Part shown: piece by piece, positions 27,528 to 39,998 of the stretch
Position numbering within the stretch: the stretch's first letter is position 1
Layout of the letters: each line of letters opens with the position of its first letter
From: Dipylidium caninum
Taxonomy: Eukaryota > Platyhelminthes > Cestoda > Cyclophyllidea > Dipylidiidae
Assembly (NCBI GenBank): GCA_017562135.1
Contig: QEYB01000368.1
Coordinates: forward strand, 1,488,001-1,552,000
Length of the DNA: 64,000 nt
Reading direction: 5' to 3'
Made by a program: the position numbers and the translations under genes
The notes under the pieces: model-generated
Database searches by the model: none
What the model was told of the DNA's origin: nothing
Seen by the model: only the letters and a program-made list of their open reading frames with translations

Positions 27528-30500
27528 ATGAAGCAAGAGCAATCAAATTATTCAAATGAAGAGGCTGTGAATGCGGCGAAGCGTGCTCTAAATCAAGCAG
27601 CAGTTTGCAATTCTGAACCGATAAAAAAAGATATTGTTATTAACTCGGCGTCTCCCCTACCCATGGGTCTGGTCCCTGCTGCGCAACTAATTACACTGCA
27701 ACTTAATAATGTGTACGTTTCTTTTCGTTCGTAATTCTGAGGTCTTTTGGACGGTAGTGTTTGTTCCATCGCTCCCCGGAAATTCTCATATAAAATATGC
27801 ATTCCTGAATGCATTATTGGTCATTGACATTCACACAAGCTGTCTCAATAATGTTATATCAGCTCTATGATCAACTATAATCAACACTGTTTTCTGTCAT
27901 ATTGTAAATTGTAAATTTATTGAGTCTGAAAAGATCCCATTACTGTTTTAATTGAGTGAAATAACGCTGTGGAGTAAATTAATAGTAAAGTGTTATTTAG
28001 CTTTTGTTTCCGTTTTTCAGACATTATCCGCCAACTGGTTATTTGTATCACCTCGATTTCTCCAATCTCATGCCATTTCTTTTTCATTGAGATCTCACAT
28101 GTAACCTTACAAGTGGCCACTTTCATTCTCAGCTGCGATTAGAGTTGGGGAGAGGAACAGATAAAGACTGACTAGGCGTGCGTTGATTAACAGAGCCAAT
28201 CAGAGTCATAATGCAGCCCGCACGTGTGCACTCGTACCATATCGATATCGGCCTATCGGTTGACAGGCTGTCCAATCGCGTTCCCTTGCTAACGCGTGTG
28301 GTCCGCGCGCTTTCGCATCCAGATGGCAAACCTCGCCCTCAAAACACACTTCCTTCTCTCTTCCTCCTGCCTGCGGGGAGCTTGTTCAATTGCAATACAC
28401 GGTTTTGGGCAAGCCAGTTTTCTACTCTCAGACTAACATGGCTGCAAACCCTCGTTTAGTGCTAACCATGTAATTTCCGGGAAAGTAGCCAATATCGCGC
28501 TGATACTGGGCCCTTCGTGCAAGCGCTCTTTTATTGTAGCATTTCGTTTAATGCTCAATAAATTAAATACCTCCATGATTCACCATAAACGCGGTTTTTT
28601 AGTGTACGATAAATTTCTTGTTCTGACAGATTTTCGCAAAACACGATCACGTAACAGCGCAAAGTATTACAATCTCATGTGTTACGCCATTAAACGACTA
28701 AGCTTTGAAACGTATACCTACTTCTTATGAGTATTTTGACATTGCTTTTGTATTTAGAAGACTTTAGGATGAATTTGGACTCACTTTGATAACTGCCAGA
28801 CTGTTAATGCTATCGTTTTTAAAAAGGCAACTCTCCCATGTATTTGGCTCAGAGCTTTTAGAGAAGTGTTAATAACTCTCCGATCATCGGTAAAGATTGT
28901 TACTGAGTTTCCTACTTTGCAGTAAATCATAGTTTTGTTTTTTCGATAACCGACTTCATCCTTAGGCGAATGTCAATGGGGCAATACAAATATATTACCA
29001 CAACGTAAAGTATTCGCGTTAACATTTAATCATGCCTTGAATAGTCTAGTAACCACTCCTTTATCTGCTTGGGACATGATTCGAGGTGCACGTTTTCATT
29101 GTCATTTAAGTTCTCTGTCCCATCCCATTAGCCACTTTGCGATCATCTTCAAATGGTACTGCCTGACCGCCGCTCTCCCTGCCCATGTTCTGGTCCGGGA
29201 CAGGTTTAAACACTTCATATTTTTATTTTTCCTGCTTTCTTGTAAGCTTAACTTGAATGTGTAATCGCTCTATTTACTGTGGTTACGAAGACGTGATGTG
29301 GGGAGCTTTTTCTGTGATGTTGCTTTTTCTTGTCTAGTTTTGTTTTTCTAAAAGTTGTCTGCCGTTTCCCGCAATTTCGAGAACTTGCCACGAATCCTCA
29401 AACGGCTGCTATTGGCGCATTGCTCATGGTCTAAGTGTATTTTTGATAACCCTGGAATCAGATTTGTTTCAGCCCTTGTTACCAGGCCCAGTGTTTACTG
29501 AGATTAATTAGTAACAAACGACCCAATCACAAACTCGTGAGGGCACACACGTACGCACTCGTGTACTATCGATATCGGTCTATCAGTCGTCAATCCGACC
29601 AGTAAGAATCCCCCTTCTTTTGCGTATGCACACACGTACGCCTGTATCCGCGCATACGCTCTTCGCGCCCGCCAAGACAACCGCATTACGAGTGCTCTCC
29701 TCCCTCTCTCGCTCTCTTCTAATTTTCGCCATTTTCTCTTCAGTTAATCCGCTCTACTTCGAAGTGCTCTCACCACGGCGTTTTGTAATCGCAACCGTCG
29801 ATCGAGAACACAGCGACTTTAAACTATCACTGGTCTGGGATTTTCTCAACTAAAGGCGTGTTGCATGATTTTTTATTAAAACATTCAAGGCGACAGTTCC
29901 GTCGCCTAGGGTCTCAATGCCTTTGACCTTGTTTCGTAACTTGGGGAGTACTTTGGACAGGACACTTATGAACCTGAATCCAGTCTTCGATTGATGACTA
30001 TGTAGATGAAAAATTCTGTCGACCGGCTAGAAACCTGTGTTTTTTTCAGTGGTATTTGATTTGGGGAGTCCAAAGGGATCGATAAAGGGCATATAGCTAA
30101 AGGAAGTTCGGTCCAATATGCCGGCTTTTGTTTTTGAACACGGTTGCTTTTAGCTTACTTGAAATTATTAGTTTACACAGTCGAAATCAACAACACATAA
30201 GAATAACTTCCTCATCGCTTTACAGCACCTCTAAACCCTTGGAAAAGCTGTCTGCTGGGCCCATTTTTACTTCGCAATCACGGGGTCACAACATCCCCGT
30301 TCCCATTCTCGCTAAACCAGTTAACCCCAATGTTCCTCGTCGACGGCTTTGCAATTCTGCTCAGGAGTCCACATTCCCCTGTCAAAACTACAATCGCTTC
30401 CGACATAAGGGGTACAATACGTTCTCGTGCATAGTTCCTTTTTTTAAATGTATTTTACTCAGTTTATTTCTCCACTGTAGCAGTCAAACCGAGAGTCCAA

Positions 30501-33500
30501 TACCACAGCCAGAGACCTTTGTTGATGCTGTAAGTTAATATTTAATGACGATTTTAAGATATCTACAAGTGAACGTTCGCTTGCTTCCAAATCATGTGAC
30601 GTAGGCTACATCTCTTTCCCTTATCCGATTTGATCCGCAATGCTCATCACTGGGAAGTACAATGCTAGGAAGGGACTTTGTGATCATTCTACCTTGGCAT
30701 TTTGTGAATGAATACAAATTTAATATTTTATTTCCTTAACATTTTTCTCAGATCAAAAAAATTGCGGTCACTTTGGACGAAATGAAAGTAAAGTTGACCT
30801 CTGTCCAATCCAAAGTAGCCTCCCTTGAAGCCCGATTCTCTTCGATATACGGTGACGAGACGATTTTGACCATCCCAAAGCCTCCAGAATCTGGGAAAGG
30901 CGAGGAATTGCGCTCTACTCCGCGCCGTAAGTCATTTTGAGTTGTCCTTTTATCGCACCATGTGATTGTTATCTGGATTCATAGGGTTTGTTTGCACTGG
31001 TTAGTGAGTCCTCTTAGAAAAAGTTAGTAAAACAGAATGTGCTTGTTTACTTGAACACAACTGAAAAAATTGTTACTCGGGGATGTCGCTAGATTCATTT
31101 TAATCGCCTTCATTATACACAACCACGCATCAAATAAGACAACTTTTAGGGTTATTTGAATCTGTAGGCGTGTGTATTAAATTTCTATGGTGTTGAATTA
31201 TACCAAAATGGCCCTCTAACGTTAAACTTTGTCAGTAACATAATACTACTGAAATGTTGTATATAGTAATTTAATTGTGAGCACTGGGAATTGAATGCCC
31301 GTCCGCCCACAAACTGGCTTACACTAAGGTTTTCTTTCGTGTTTGATTTTCAATTCGGCCGTTTACTCCAGAGAAAATGCCAGATTTCACGAAGCCGAAG
31401 TAATAGACATTTACTTTTAGCCTTCTCCTTTATGTTAAGTACGACTTTGTGTTGTGCTCGAAGATTTGGCGCGCATTGTTCATCCATCTGGCCTCTTTGC
31501 CTCAGCAAAGTCATTTTCAATCGCTCTCGGTTTTGATCGGCAAATATAAATTACCTGACTTATTTATAGCGGTTTAGTCGTTGTATTAAGGCCTCGTTAC
31601 GTATTTTTGCTTTTAAGCATATCTATCCAGTAACTTTTGCCTTTGATAGGTAAACGTCCCTCCTTCGTGCTTAACAGTTCGCGATTTTGGGCCAGCAGAC
31701 GTTTGGCCTGTCGTTTGGCAGCCGAGAAGCTGCAACAAAAGGTAGAAGTAAATGGGGAAGGTGCATTGCCCCGGCCTGAAGCTCCGCCACCACCACCTCC
31801 TGCTCTTACATGTAGCACTGTACCAGTTCGCAGATCTCGACGTTTCATCGCCAACGGAGGTTGCGGTAGGGAACAAACTGCACCTGTAACAAAAGCAAAA
31901 ATTGCAAAGCTCTTGATGGATGCCCGCCTTGAAATGGCTGCAGAAGAGAGAGAACGCCTTGAAAGTCATACCTCGGCGTCAACTTCTGCCTCTTCGGGCG
32001 AAGACATCAAGTCGGCCCAGTCAATAGGCCCGGTTGGTGATTTGTCTTTCATTACTCTGTAATCATTCCTTCCAGGAGCGATATTTCTCTAAACTCACTT
32101 GGTGTCCGCTATACATTCGTTTTCCAGGTTCTATTCTTGCAACGTTTGTTCAACTGTATTACTCCTTTTTTTCACCTTTTAATTTCGAGAAAGAAGTGTT
32201 TCGGTTATCAACTTCACCGACTGAAAAGATGATGACTTCAAAGCTAACATTTATCATAAATTGTAAAGAGTTAGGTGGTGCAATGGGTTTATTTTGATTC
32301 CGTTTTCCCTCCAACGCTCAATATTAATAAATCCCATGTAGTCTTCTTGGTTTTCCGCAATTGCCTATATTTATCCTCAGACTTTGAATCAGCAACTATT
32401 TCGAATTTTTGTCAATGCGCTCTGCACATGTCGAGATGGAAAATTGTGGCAGCTGTTGTGGCAAGGAGAATTGGAATCGAAGTTATTCCTGATTGTTCAG
32501 GCCTACCTCTTACGTTCGAGGCAGTTTGCATGGGTATCGAGTGTGAAAAGGGCAACGATGCATTTTTGGGCAAACTTTTTCTCCCCCTGTTTAGGAAAGG
32601 CACATGTGTCTAGGTGATTTGGTTCCATAGGTCCACTAACTCCGTGGTTTTTGTGTTTATTTCCACATTATTCAAAGTCGCTAATGTAACACTGCCTTTT
32701 TTTATTCAGGAGGACTGCATTCAATGCCATATTTGTGCTTTTAACCAAAATATGTGGGATAAAAGCTCGGGTTTTGGATTGATGTGAAATACCCTGCGTC
32801 ACCCTGTTTTAAAGTATATCTTGTAGCACAATGGGAGCCTAAAAGTCATAGATGCGCACCGCCTTATTTATTTACTACTCATGAGTATCCCTTTAACACG
32901 GCAGTTTCCCGTTCCCTTTAATTCCTCTACGTATTTTACTAATACTATTATTAGGTCCTCAATATTACCGTTATCCCACTTAAAAATGCTCAACATTCAG
33001 TTCAATCAATTCTCAGGGAGCTTATTTGTCTATCAAGCCTTTGATAGTCGCAAGGTCTGGTGAATGTCACAAGCTTGCGGTTAAGGTGAAGACTCTCGGA
33101 ACTGCTAGCATCCGGCCTCCCCATCCACCCTCCTCAAGAAGTTGTTTATTTTTGTGCATTGGTTTTTACCGTGGTCAAAGCCGACTCTATGGTCGCTATT
33201 GCACTCGTGCACGTGGGACATTCTCTTTTAACTCAGGCGTCTAAGCAATCCAACACATCTGACTGTTTGTCGGCTAATCGAGATGATGGGGAATCGTTGG
33301 CGCCCATTCTACCACTCTTGAGCGTCTCAGCTCGCAAAGGAGAGGCAGGTGAGCTGACGACATTGACAGGGAAGGACGCCAAAGGGGACGCTCCAACATC
33401 GGATCTAGTTAGTCGCGGCAGCCCCTCCAAGTCGGTTGCCACCACGGTGGTGGTGACGCCGGGCTCAACCTCTTCGGTCCCCTCTACTTCTCCCTCCTCA

Positions 33501-36500
33501 CTACCCCAACTGCCCCCCATTCCGGCCAAGTATCGCCGGCCCATGCTCCTAGACACTTCGGAAATCGCCAGACAGACTAAGGACATGCTTCTAAAATGCG
33601 CCATTAGCCAACGATCCTTCGGCCAAAATGTGCTTGGCAAGTTGCACTTTTTGCTTCCCAATTTTGGAAGTCAAACTTGAAGAAAACGTAGTACTTTGCT
33701 TTTTAGGCCTCTCGCAAGGAAGTGTCTCGGATCTCTTGACTAGACCAAAGCCGTGGTCAATGCTTACAAATAAAGGTCGAGAACCATTCATTCGCATGAA
33801 ACTATTTTTGGAAAATCCGCGTTCTTTAAACGGATTTGAGTACAGTGAGTTTGGTTTACTCTATTTCTCCCTCTCCGTCTCTTAACTTCTTTTTTTTGCG
33901 GCACGAAGTCAAAGCGTTTAACAGATTTCACCTTTTACGCAAATGCCAGGTTTGGGTAGTCTTGCTTCTGTCCATAAGACGCCAATTAGTTTGTTAATTC
34001 ATCTCTTTCGGTCTTCGGGATTGGGGCGTTTTCACTGTTTTTTTTAAATGTCACCCGTGCTTTTTTGTCTGCCTTCTGCCGTGAACCAAGCGCGGCTTTA
34101 TGGCAAATAATAGCATCATTGGACTAAGATGTTTTTCCTCTTGGTTCTAAACTCCCATATTCTTATAAAATACAAATATGTACTTTTTTCCTATCTTCGT
34201 GCCAAATTTCGGCTAGTAGGTGCCGGGTGTGCTTTAAACTTTCCATTAATTTATTACCTATACGATGTACGTAATCTTTTAGGCATGATCTAAAATCAAT
34301 TTAAGAAAAATTAACTAGGCGTTGAGATTTTATTTTTAGGAGAGCGAGACAGGCGCAAACAGCTATGTCATACACTGTCAATATGACCTGCCTTAGTCTT
34401 GTGGGTAGTGAAGCTCTTTTGAATTGGCATGGGCCCCCAGCTTTCTACCCCCACCCATTTTTATTGTTGGGAAGCTTTTTTGATTCATATAATCCGCTTT
34501 TTTCGAGAATGTTATGTACTTTGTGGACCAAAGTCAGCTAATAAAAGGAAATGTTTCAGTTGTCTATCCGTTTTCCTAATGTATCCACTTCTCTTACCGC
34601 TCAATAGGTTCGCAAATGAGTAGGAAAAAGGACAATTTAATTAACCTTGAAGTGCTATTAATGTGAACACACGCCATACGTCGTGTCAGTTGCATCTTAT
34701 CCTCCAGGTCGTTGCCAACCGGCCACTTAATTTATGGCCGTTCATGCTTTCGTTTCATTATTTCTCCAACTTGTACAAGTGTTCTGCGCTGTCCTGACAT
34801 CTTTTCGTATTTTACTTAGTTTCCTAGCTTTGGCGCATATCGCATTTGTGCCTCCAAACGCTATTACTACGTTTCCGCGCATATTAAACGACCCTCCGTG
34901 ATTTTAGACCCCATAAAATGAATCAGGTGATTCTACAGTTAATGCAAGACACCGGTATTCTTAGTTCATTACTGACAACTGCATTTCGGTGTTGGAAGGA
35001 GTGCGTCTCTTCTCCGATTTTGCTGCCACATTAAAGGTCATCTATACTTAAAAGAAAGGAGGAATTCGAGTGTTGATTCATGTCCAGCTGTGTTCTACCC
35101 CTTATCATGGATCTTAACAGGGGTTTAGCGTCAAATCACGGCCACTGCAGTAGAATATTGGGCTCCTCCGAGGCATTATTTGGCAGAGAATTGCATGATA
35201 GCCAGAAACAAAATTAAGAACGCTTTTAACAAATTTCAGGAAATTTTCGTACCAACGACTTGACGTTTACTTGAGTAAGTCGTCTACCTACCGCCCATTT
35301 TTTTATCTGCAGTCAAAATCTACCCTTTCACTTTTCCTGGGGATCTTAAGAACATCGCTTATCTCAAACTTGTGCGCCGCTTTTCACCCATCACAGGATT
35401 TGTTAGCTATGCTTCATAAAGTTCTGAAATGTTGCCCACCTCTCCTCATTGTAATACGTCCATTGATTTGCAGATATATCGGCGGGGAAGGAGGGGACAA
35501 TGGCGATAAAGCAGGAGAAATCGGAGGATATCTCATCGAAATCGCGTCAGGAGTCCCCTGCTGGCAACCCAACCGGTACCCTCAAGTCTACTGCTATGGA
35601 CACTGTGTCCACACCGTCCCCCGTCACCTCGGCCACCACGCCCGTCGCCAGCTTCACGTCCAAGTCAGAAAGTTGTGGCCGGTCCTCCATTACAATTAGA
35701 TCACCCGAAGCACAGCGCCTTCTCAAAGAGGGCTTCGACGTCATGAAAACAGTGGCAGATGCGAAACTTGTACGCCTATGTCTTATGCCACTAGGAGTGA
35801 CACTTTTTCTGCCTTTTATTTCTCCAAAATGGGTTGAATGCGTATACGGGTTTTCCTGTCTTCCAGCTACTGAACACCACATCGATGACGCAGCGTGCCC
35901 TGGGCAACACGGTTCTGGGGCTCAGCCAAGCCTCTGTCTCCGACTTGCTGTGCAAATGCCGACCATGGGATCAGATCTCCGGTAATAAACCCAGGGAATC
36001 CTATGTTCGACTCAAACTCTGGGTGGATTCGGTGCACCTCACCTCTGGACTTCCAGACGGTAAATTTTGTTCCCTTTAGTAGTCCCCTTTTGCCCCCCTT
36101 TTTTCTCATATAAACTATATTTTCACATCCTCTCTCGGGGTTTTACGGATTCGGTGAGTGATAAAATTTGAAAAAAAAATGATTATCTTTCGTTTACTTA
36201 ATGTGTTGCGCAGTGACATCCCTGCTCGGTCCCTGTATACATTACGGTAGCAGCCAATTCATCTCCAATACTCTTTGTAATGTCGTGAGATGGATGGAGT
36301 TGCCTTAACATCCACCCCCTTTCCTATGGAGCGAATTTTTGGCGAAATATTGAAGTGATTGTTAGGGGGTTTGGCGGCAGCACTGTCTACTTAGTGCATT
36401 ATTGACATCTCCGTCGTCTCTGTTCGTCAGATGTCGGCGACAGTGTCTCGGAGCGAAAGTCAAAACGCCTCCGTACGGAAAGCGGATCTTCCGCAGCAGT

Positions 36501-37296
36501 AGATGTGGAATCGAAAAAGCTGACTGACCAACAATTAGACGTCCTCGTTAACTTTTTCGATCAATGTCCTGAGCCAGATCTCAATGACATCAGTGAACTT
36601 GCAAAGCAAATTTGCTGTTCTCTCGACGATGTGAGCACTTGTGCATGTCTCCTCAAGTCTCTTCAACTTATCCCTAATCCAGATGGTCAATGAGCCGGTA
36701 GCCCAAATTCCGGCGATGCGCATATTTATTTTTGTTTATCAGCATATTTGCATACTAATTTCCATTGGAACGCTTGCACTGATTAATGGTCAACTTTTGA
36801 TTTGTATTTAATGCCAGTAATTTTTACAATTAGTTGTTTGAAATTGTCATCTCTGTCACCTCTTTGTGCATTTGCGCTTTTTGGGACTTTAATTTTTCGG
36901 AACGCGATGCACCTACTGCCTAAATAAACTTAGAAATGGTTCGTTTTACGCCTCCAGTGGGCTCTGTTTTGTATGTCGTTTGACTCTCTCCAGACCAGTT
37001 CTCTGTTTTATCACTGTCGTCGCTTTTGCCACGAGCCTTTCTTCGTTTTCTAGGTTAATGATTGGTTTGAAAAACGTAGAATGGGTGGTAAGCCACTGAC
37101 GCCAGCTTCGATAGTGAGGGAAGATAATCCACAGAACGCCGTGGACAAAGATGGCTCGCCTACACCTTCAAATAATCAGTCTCCGGTTTCGACAGCGTCA
37201 CTTAATCGACGAAAAAAAACCGTGCCCACTCGGATCTTGCCCTCTTCCCTGGAAGCACCCACTGAGTCAACGGTTCCGCCTCATTCGACTTCCTAG
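27528..37296 (+). CDS. CUX: Cut-like homeobox transcription factor (CUX family) with two CUT domains and an atypical homeodomain
   Basis: Nuclear DNA-binding protein. Phase-consistent exons: 27528-27712, 30481-30529, 30752-30926, 31650-32032, 33237-33636, 33707-33844, 35474-35769, 35867-36059, 36431-36630, 37054-37296 (TAG); 753 residues. The start at 27528 sits in a strong context (GCCGCCATGA). A short coiled coil is predicted near residues 79-110 ([20 protein letters not shown]), then a Pro run and Ser/Thr-rich linkers. CUT domain A (about 368-440) has [15 protein letters not shown] and [19 protein letters not shown] followed by [14 protein letters not shown], closest to CUX CUT repeats. 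CUT domain B (about 515-605) has [13 protein letters not shown]...RPW. The homeodomain (about 635-687) aligns without gaps to CUX1 but reads WFEKRR where WFHNYR is expected. CUX proteins of other animals usually have three CUT repeats; I find two. SATB (two CUTs) is less likely given the repeat sequences. The first two exons have no recognised similarity. Confidence 0.85.
28184..28275 (+). repeat. Copy 1 of a diverged interspersed repeat (intronic)
   Basis: Shares an ordered set of words with 29507-29598: CCAATCA, a CACGTGTGCACTCGT-like block, then ATCGATATCGG and CTATC. Lies in the first CUX intron. On the minus strand both copies translate to a similar TDRPISI motif, which first drew attention to it. 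No terminal repeats or coding capacity seen. Confidence 0.55.
29507..29598 (+). repeat. Copy 2 of a diverged interspersed repeat (intronic)
   Basis: Second copy of the repeat at 28184-28275, about 1.3 kb downstream in the same intron and in the same orientation. Shared words include CCAATCA, GCACTCGT and TATCGATATCGG. Both copies are followed by pyrimidine-rich sequence, so the related unit may be longer than the part I can align by eye. Confidence 0.55.
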
Positions 37297-39074
37297 CTAC
37301 ATTCCATGCACTCCAAAATAATCGCACTGCTGCTCTCATGCATAGCCTTCCCAGTTCATTTGTCCACTTGTTGCATTTGTCTCTTTCTGCAGACCCGCAC
37401 ATGCTCATGTGTGCGTGTGTGTCCGCGCATTTATTCCTGTTTTACTGTTGTTGTTTTGCAGCTTCTTGCTCTTCACTGCAATAGTGTCTGTATATTTATA
37501 CTTATGGTTTTACTCTGTGTTAACCTTCTTTTCGTTACAGTATCCATAGATTAACAACAACTATATATGACGAGGACTGTCTTTTCTACTCCCAAACTCT
37601 GCATTTTTGTTTCATTTCTTTGGTTTCGGGCTTTTTGTGGTCAGGCATATACACTAAGATTTAGCCATTCTAATTGCCGCCTTTAATGTTTCAGCTATTG
37701 ATTCTTGTTTCCCCTTTCCAGTACTCATAGGCAGGTAATTTTTAATCCCTTCCACCTTCTTTACCTGCTGCATTCACTGTTTCGTCAACACCTGAAACAC
37801 ATTCTCGATGTGAATATTCTATTCGTCCATGTTAACTGGCTGTAGCTCAAAGGTTGAGCGTACAAAGGCATTTACGGTCTCGAAACCATTGTTATTTGGG
37901 CTAGGAGAGAAAGCTAGTAGGTTCGGTGTGTCTGGTCTGGTGACATGTCTATCCACTATTTCTGTTCGAACGCACCACATTCGCCACCTATTCTTCCTCA
38001 CAATGATTGTCACACTTGTTTTAACACGAGGGACTTCCTCTTCTTGGTAAACTGCCAGCCCGAGACTTCTAAAGGTGGTGATCGAGTTAAATCTAGAAGT
38101 GTTGGGACTGATCGCTTGCACTGTGAGGCTGAACAAGTGAAATTCTTATGGAGGCGCTTCGCCAGCGCTGCTTGTTCAGCACCAACATGACACCCATCCA
38201 TTGATAAGGCCACCTTGCCTTTCAGAGATTTATGTTTATAGTGCCACTTATTTGATATGATTTACGACAGTTTTGTGTCGGTTGTGCATAACTTCTTCCT
38301 TGATTGGTCGACGAGAAAGGCAATCCAAATCGCGTCGAGAGCTGGAGGGCCTCAGCCTCAAGAGAGAACAGTCCTCGGAAGACGTCTTTCCCTTCAGACG
38401 TACGCGAGGGAAGCTTCACGTGTTGCTTTAATCGCCATAGCAGGTGAGTAGACCTTGACTTGATCTGCCCAGCGCCTGCCTAGGGCGTAGTTGTAGTGCG
38501 AGGCGGTCGCACAAGGCAGAAGTGTAAGTGACTGACTTCTGAGTCTTTGAAGTAAACATAAAGCTCACTCTTATCATACTTTCGGTAGTCTCTTACATAC
38601 AAGGCGAGCCTCCTGCGTTTTGCCCAACTCCCTTTTAGGCTAACGCCTGAATACTCAACTCCAAGGCGTATTGATGCGAGCAAAATTGCTTCCCAGAAAA
38701 CCCAATTCTGGACGACTGTGAAGATTGAATCACGGTGATCCCTGATGGCTTAACCATTTCTCGGCGGTTGCGGCATGGCGCGGTGGCAGTGAGGACTCAA
38801 AATGAGTAAAAGTAGCGAATGAACCCGAATCTGCAGGACTGGCGGCTCGCTGTTCACTGCGTCCCCTTTAGCCTCGAGTCATCTCATCGCACCAGCGCAC
38901 GGCGCTGGACGACAAAATCTGGGGTCCTTGTGTACGCACAACCGTCGATAGACGGCCGAAAGGTGACCCTTTCAGGATTGTCCTCATCGTCTTTTGGTAA
39001 ACTAATGGGTTGCCAACTGGGTGATTACAACTATTAAATAAGAGTGAGGATCCAACATTTTTACTTCAAAATAT
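37297..39074. other. Intergenic region 3' of CUX
   Basis: Holds the 3' UTR of the CUX gene (its pyrimidine-rich first part) and then 1 kb without recognisable content. Small open frames on both strands here show no family motif. Its right end borders the mariner relic. Confidence 0.45.
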
Positions 39075-39998
39075 AATTTTATTCAATTGGATCCTGCCCC
39101 TTTTTGTCGATGACCTTTTGTCATCGTGCAGCCGGTGTCACAATTCCACTCGCCTAAGGTTACTGGTCTTTGCTATCGGAAGCGGGATTAAATGTGGCAC
39201 GACACAACTGGCGTCATTGGGAATTTTGCCGCTTAAGGAGTTCCGCACGGATCGGGGAAATCGCCGGTGGTCTGAGGGCGCAGGTCAGGGTTGCGTGGCC
39301 GATGTGCCCACACATGCCAACCCACGTCCGAGAGTGTTTCTCCAGCGACAACACTTGCGACGATTTTTCCCTTCTGACGGCCCTGCTTGAACTGACTGCA
39401 TCGCTCGGTTTGACGAGTTGTTGAACGCACACGTTTGAATTGACAGTTGGGTCGTTTGGCGAAAGTTCAAAGTGCAGGAATCCCTTTATAATCTCACCAG
39501 ACTGTGAGCATAGTCTCTTTTGGTGAATCTCTGCTTTTGACATCGTCTGGGCTGGTTCATTCTGCATCACTCGCGATCTCCTCCGACTAACGTTGTCCTA
39601 AACCATCCACTCTCCGTCGCCAGTAATTAGTCTTTCCAAAAGTGGATCAACTTCGTTGGGCTTCGGGTGCGAATTGCAGATGCTGCTAAGGCTGGTGACG
39701 GAGGGATCCAAAGATCGCGTTTCCTGGCCTGGCCGAGGTATTTTAACCTTTTTTATGCATCATTGTGATGCATTGAGCTTCTCCGAAGAGACGATGGCCT
39801 CGATTGCCGCGGGTCTCACCGGCCCCAACTGGACGGACAGCCAGGTCGTTGAGCATTCTTCAGTGAAAAACCACCGGAACGAAATCTGGTAGACAAATTT
39901 TGACGACACTGCCTTTCTCCCAAGGCTTCATTCCCACACACAGCACGTAACTTCTGCTTTGCTTGCGATGCTTTTTTGCCTTTTCGGAAATAATACAA
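39075..39998 (-). mobile_element. Decayed mariner transposon (transposase pseudogene)
   Basis: On the minus strand, pieces of a mariner-type (DD34D) transposase appear in the right order but in broken frames. Near 39998-39820: a YYFRKGKKASQA start and ERQC...RFRSGGFSL, matching the N-terminal helix-turn-helix region. Near 39640-39590: ITGDGEWMV with a stop before DNVSRRRS, the first catalytic Asp motif. Near 39500-39420: KGFLHFELSPNDPTVNS and CVQQL. In another frame, at 39350-39250: LSDVGWHVWAHRPRNPDL, matching the LGWEVLPHPPYSPDLAP stretch. At 39127-39107: the WQKVID end with Trp changed to stop. The HHDNARPH catalytic motif is lost. No mariner-like terminal repeats were found; an 8-bp inverted pair (39048-39055 and 39087-39094) lies at the 3' end but is not a known mariner end. 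The element is plainly inactive. Confidence 0.85.

Noticed and set aside
35547..35882. Minus-strand 111-codon frame opposite the CUX gene
   Set aside because: Antisense of an exon that has CUT-domain homology on the plus strand.
39118..39424. Plus-strand frames of 84-90 codons
   Set aside because: Antisense of the decayed mariner transposase, whose homology is on the minus strand.
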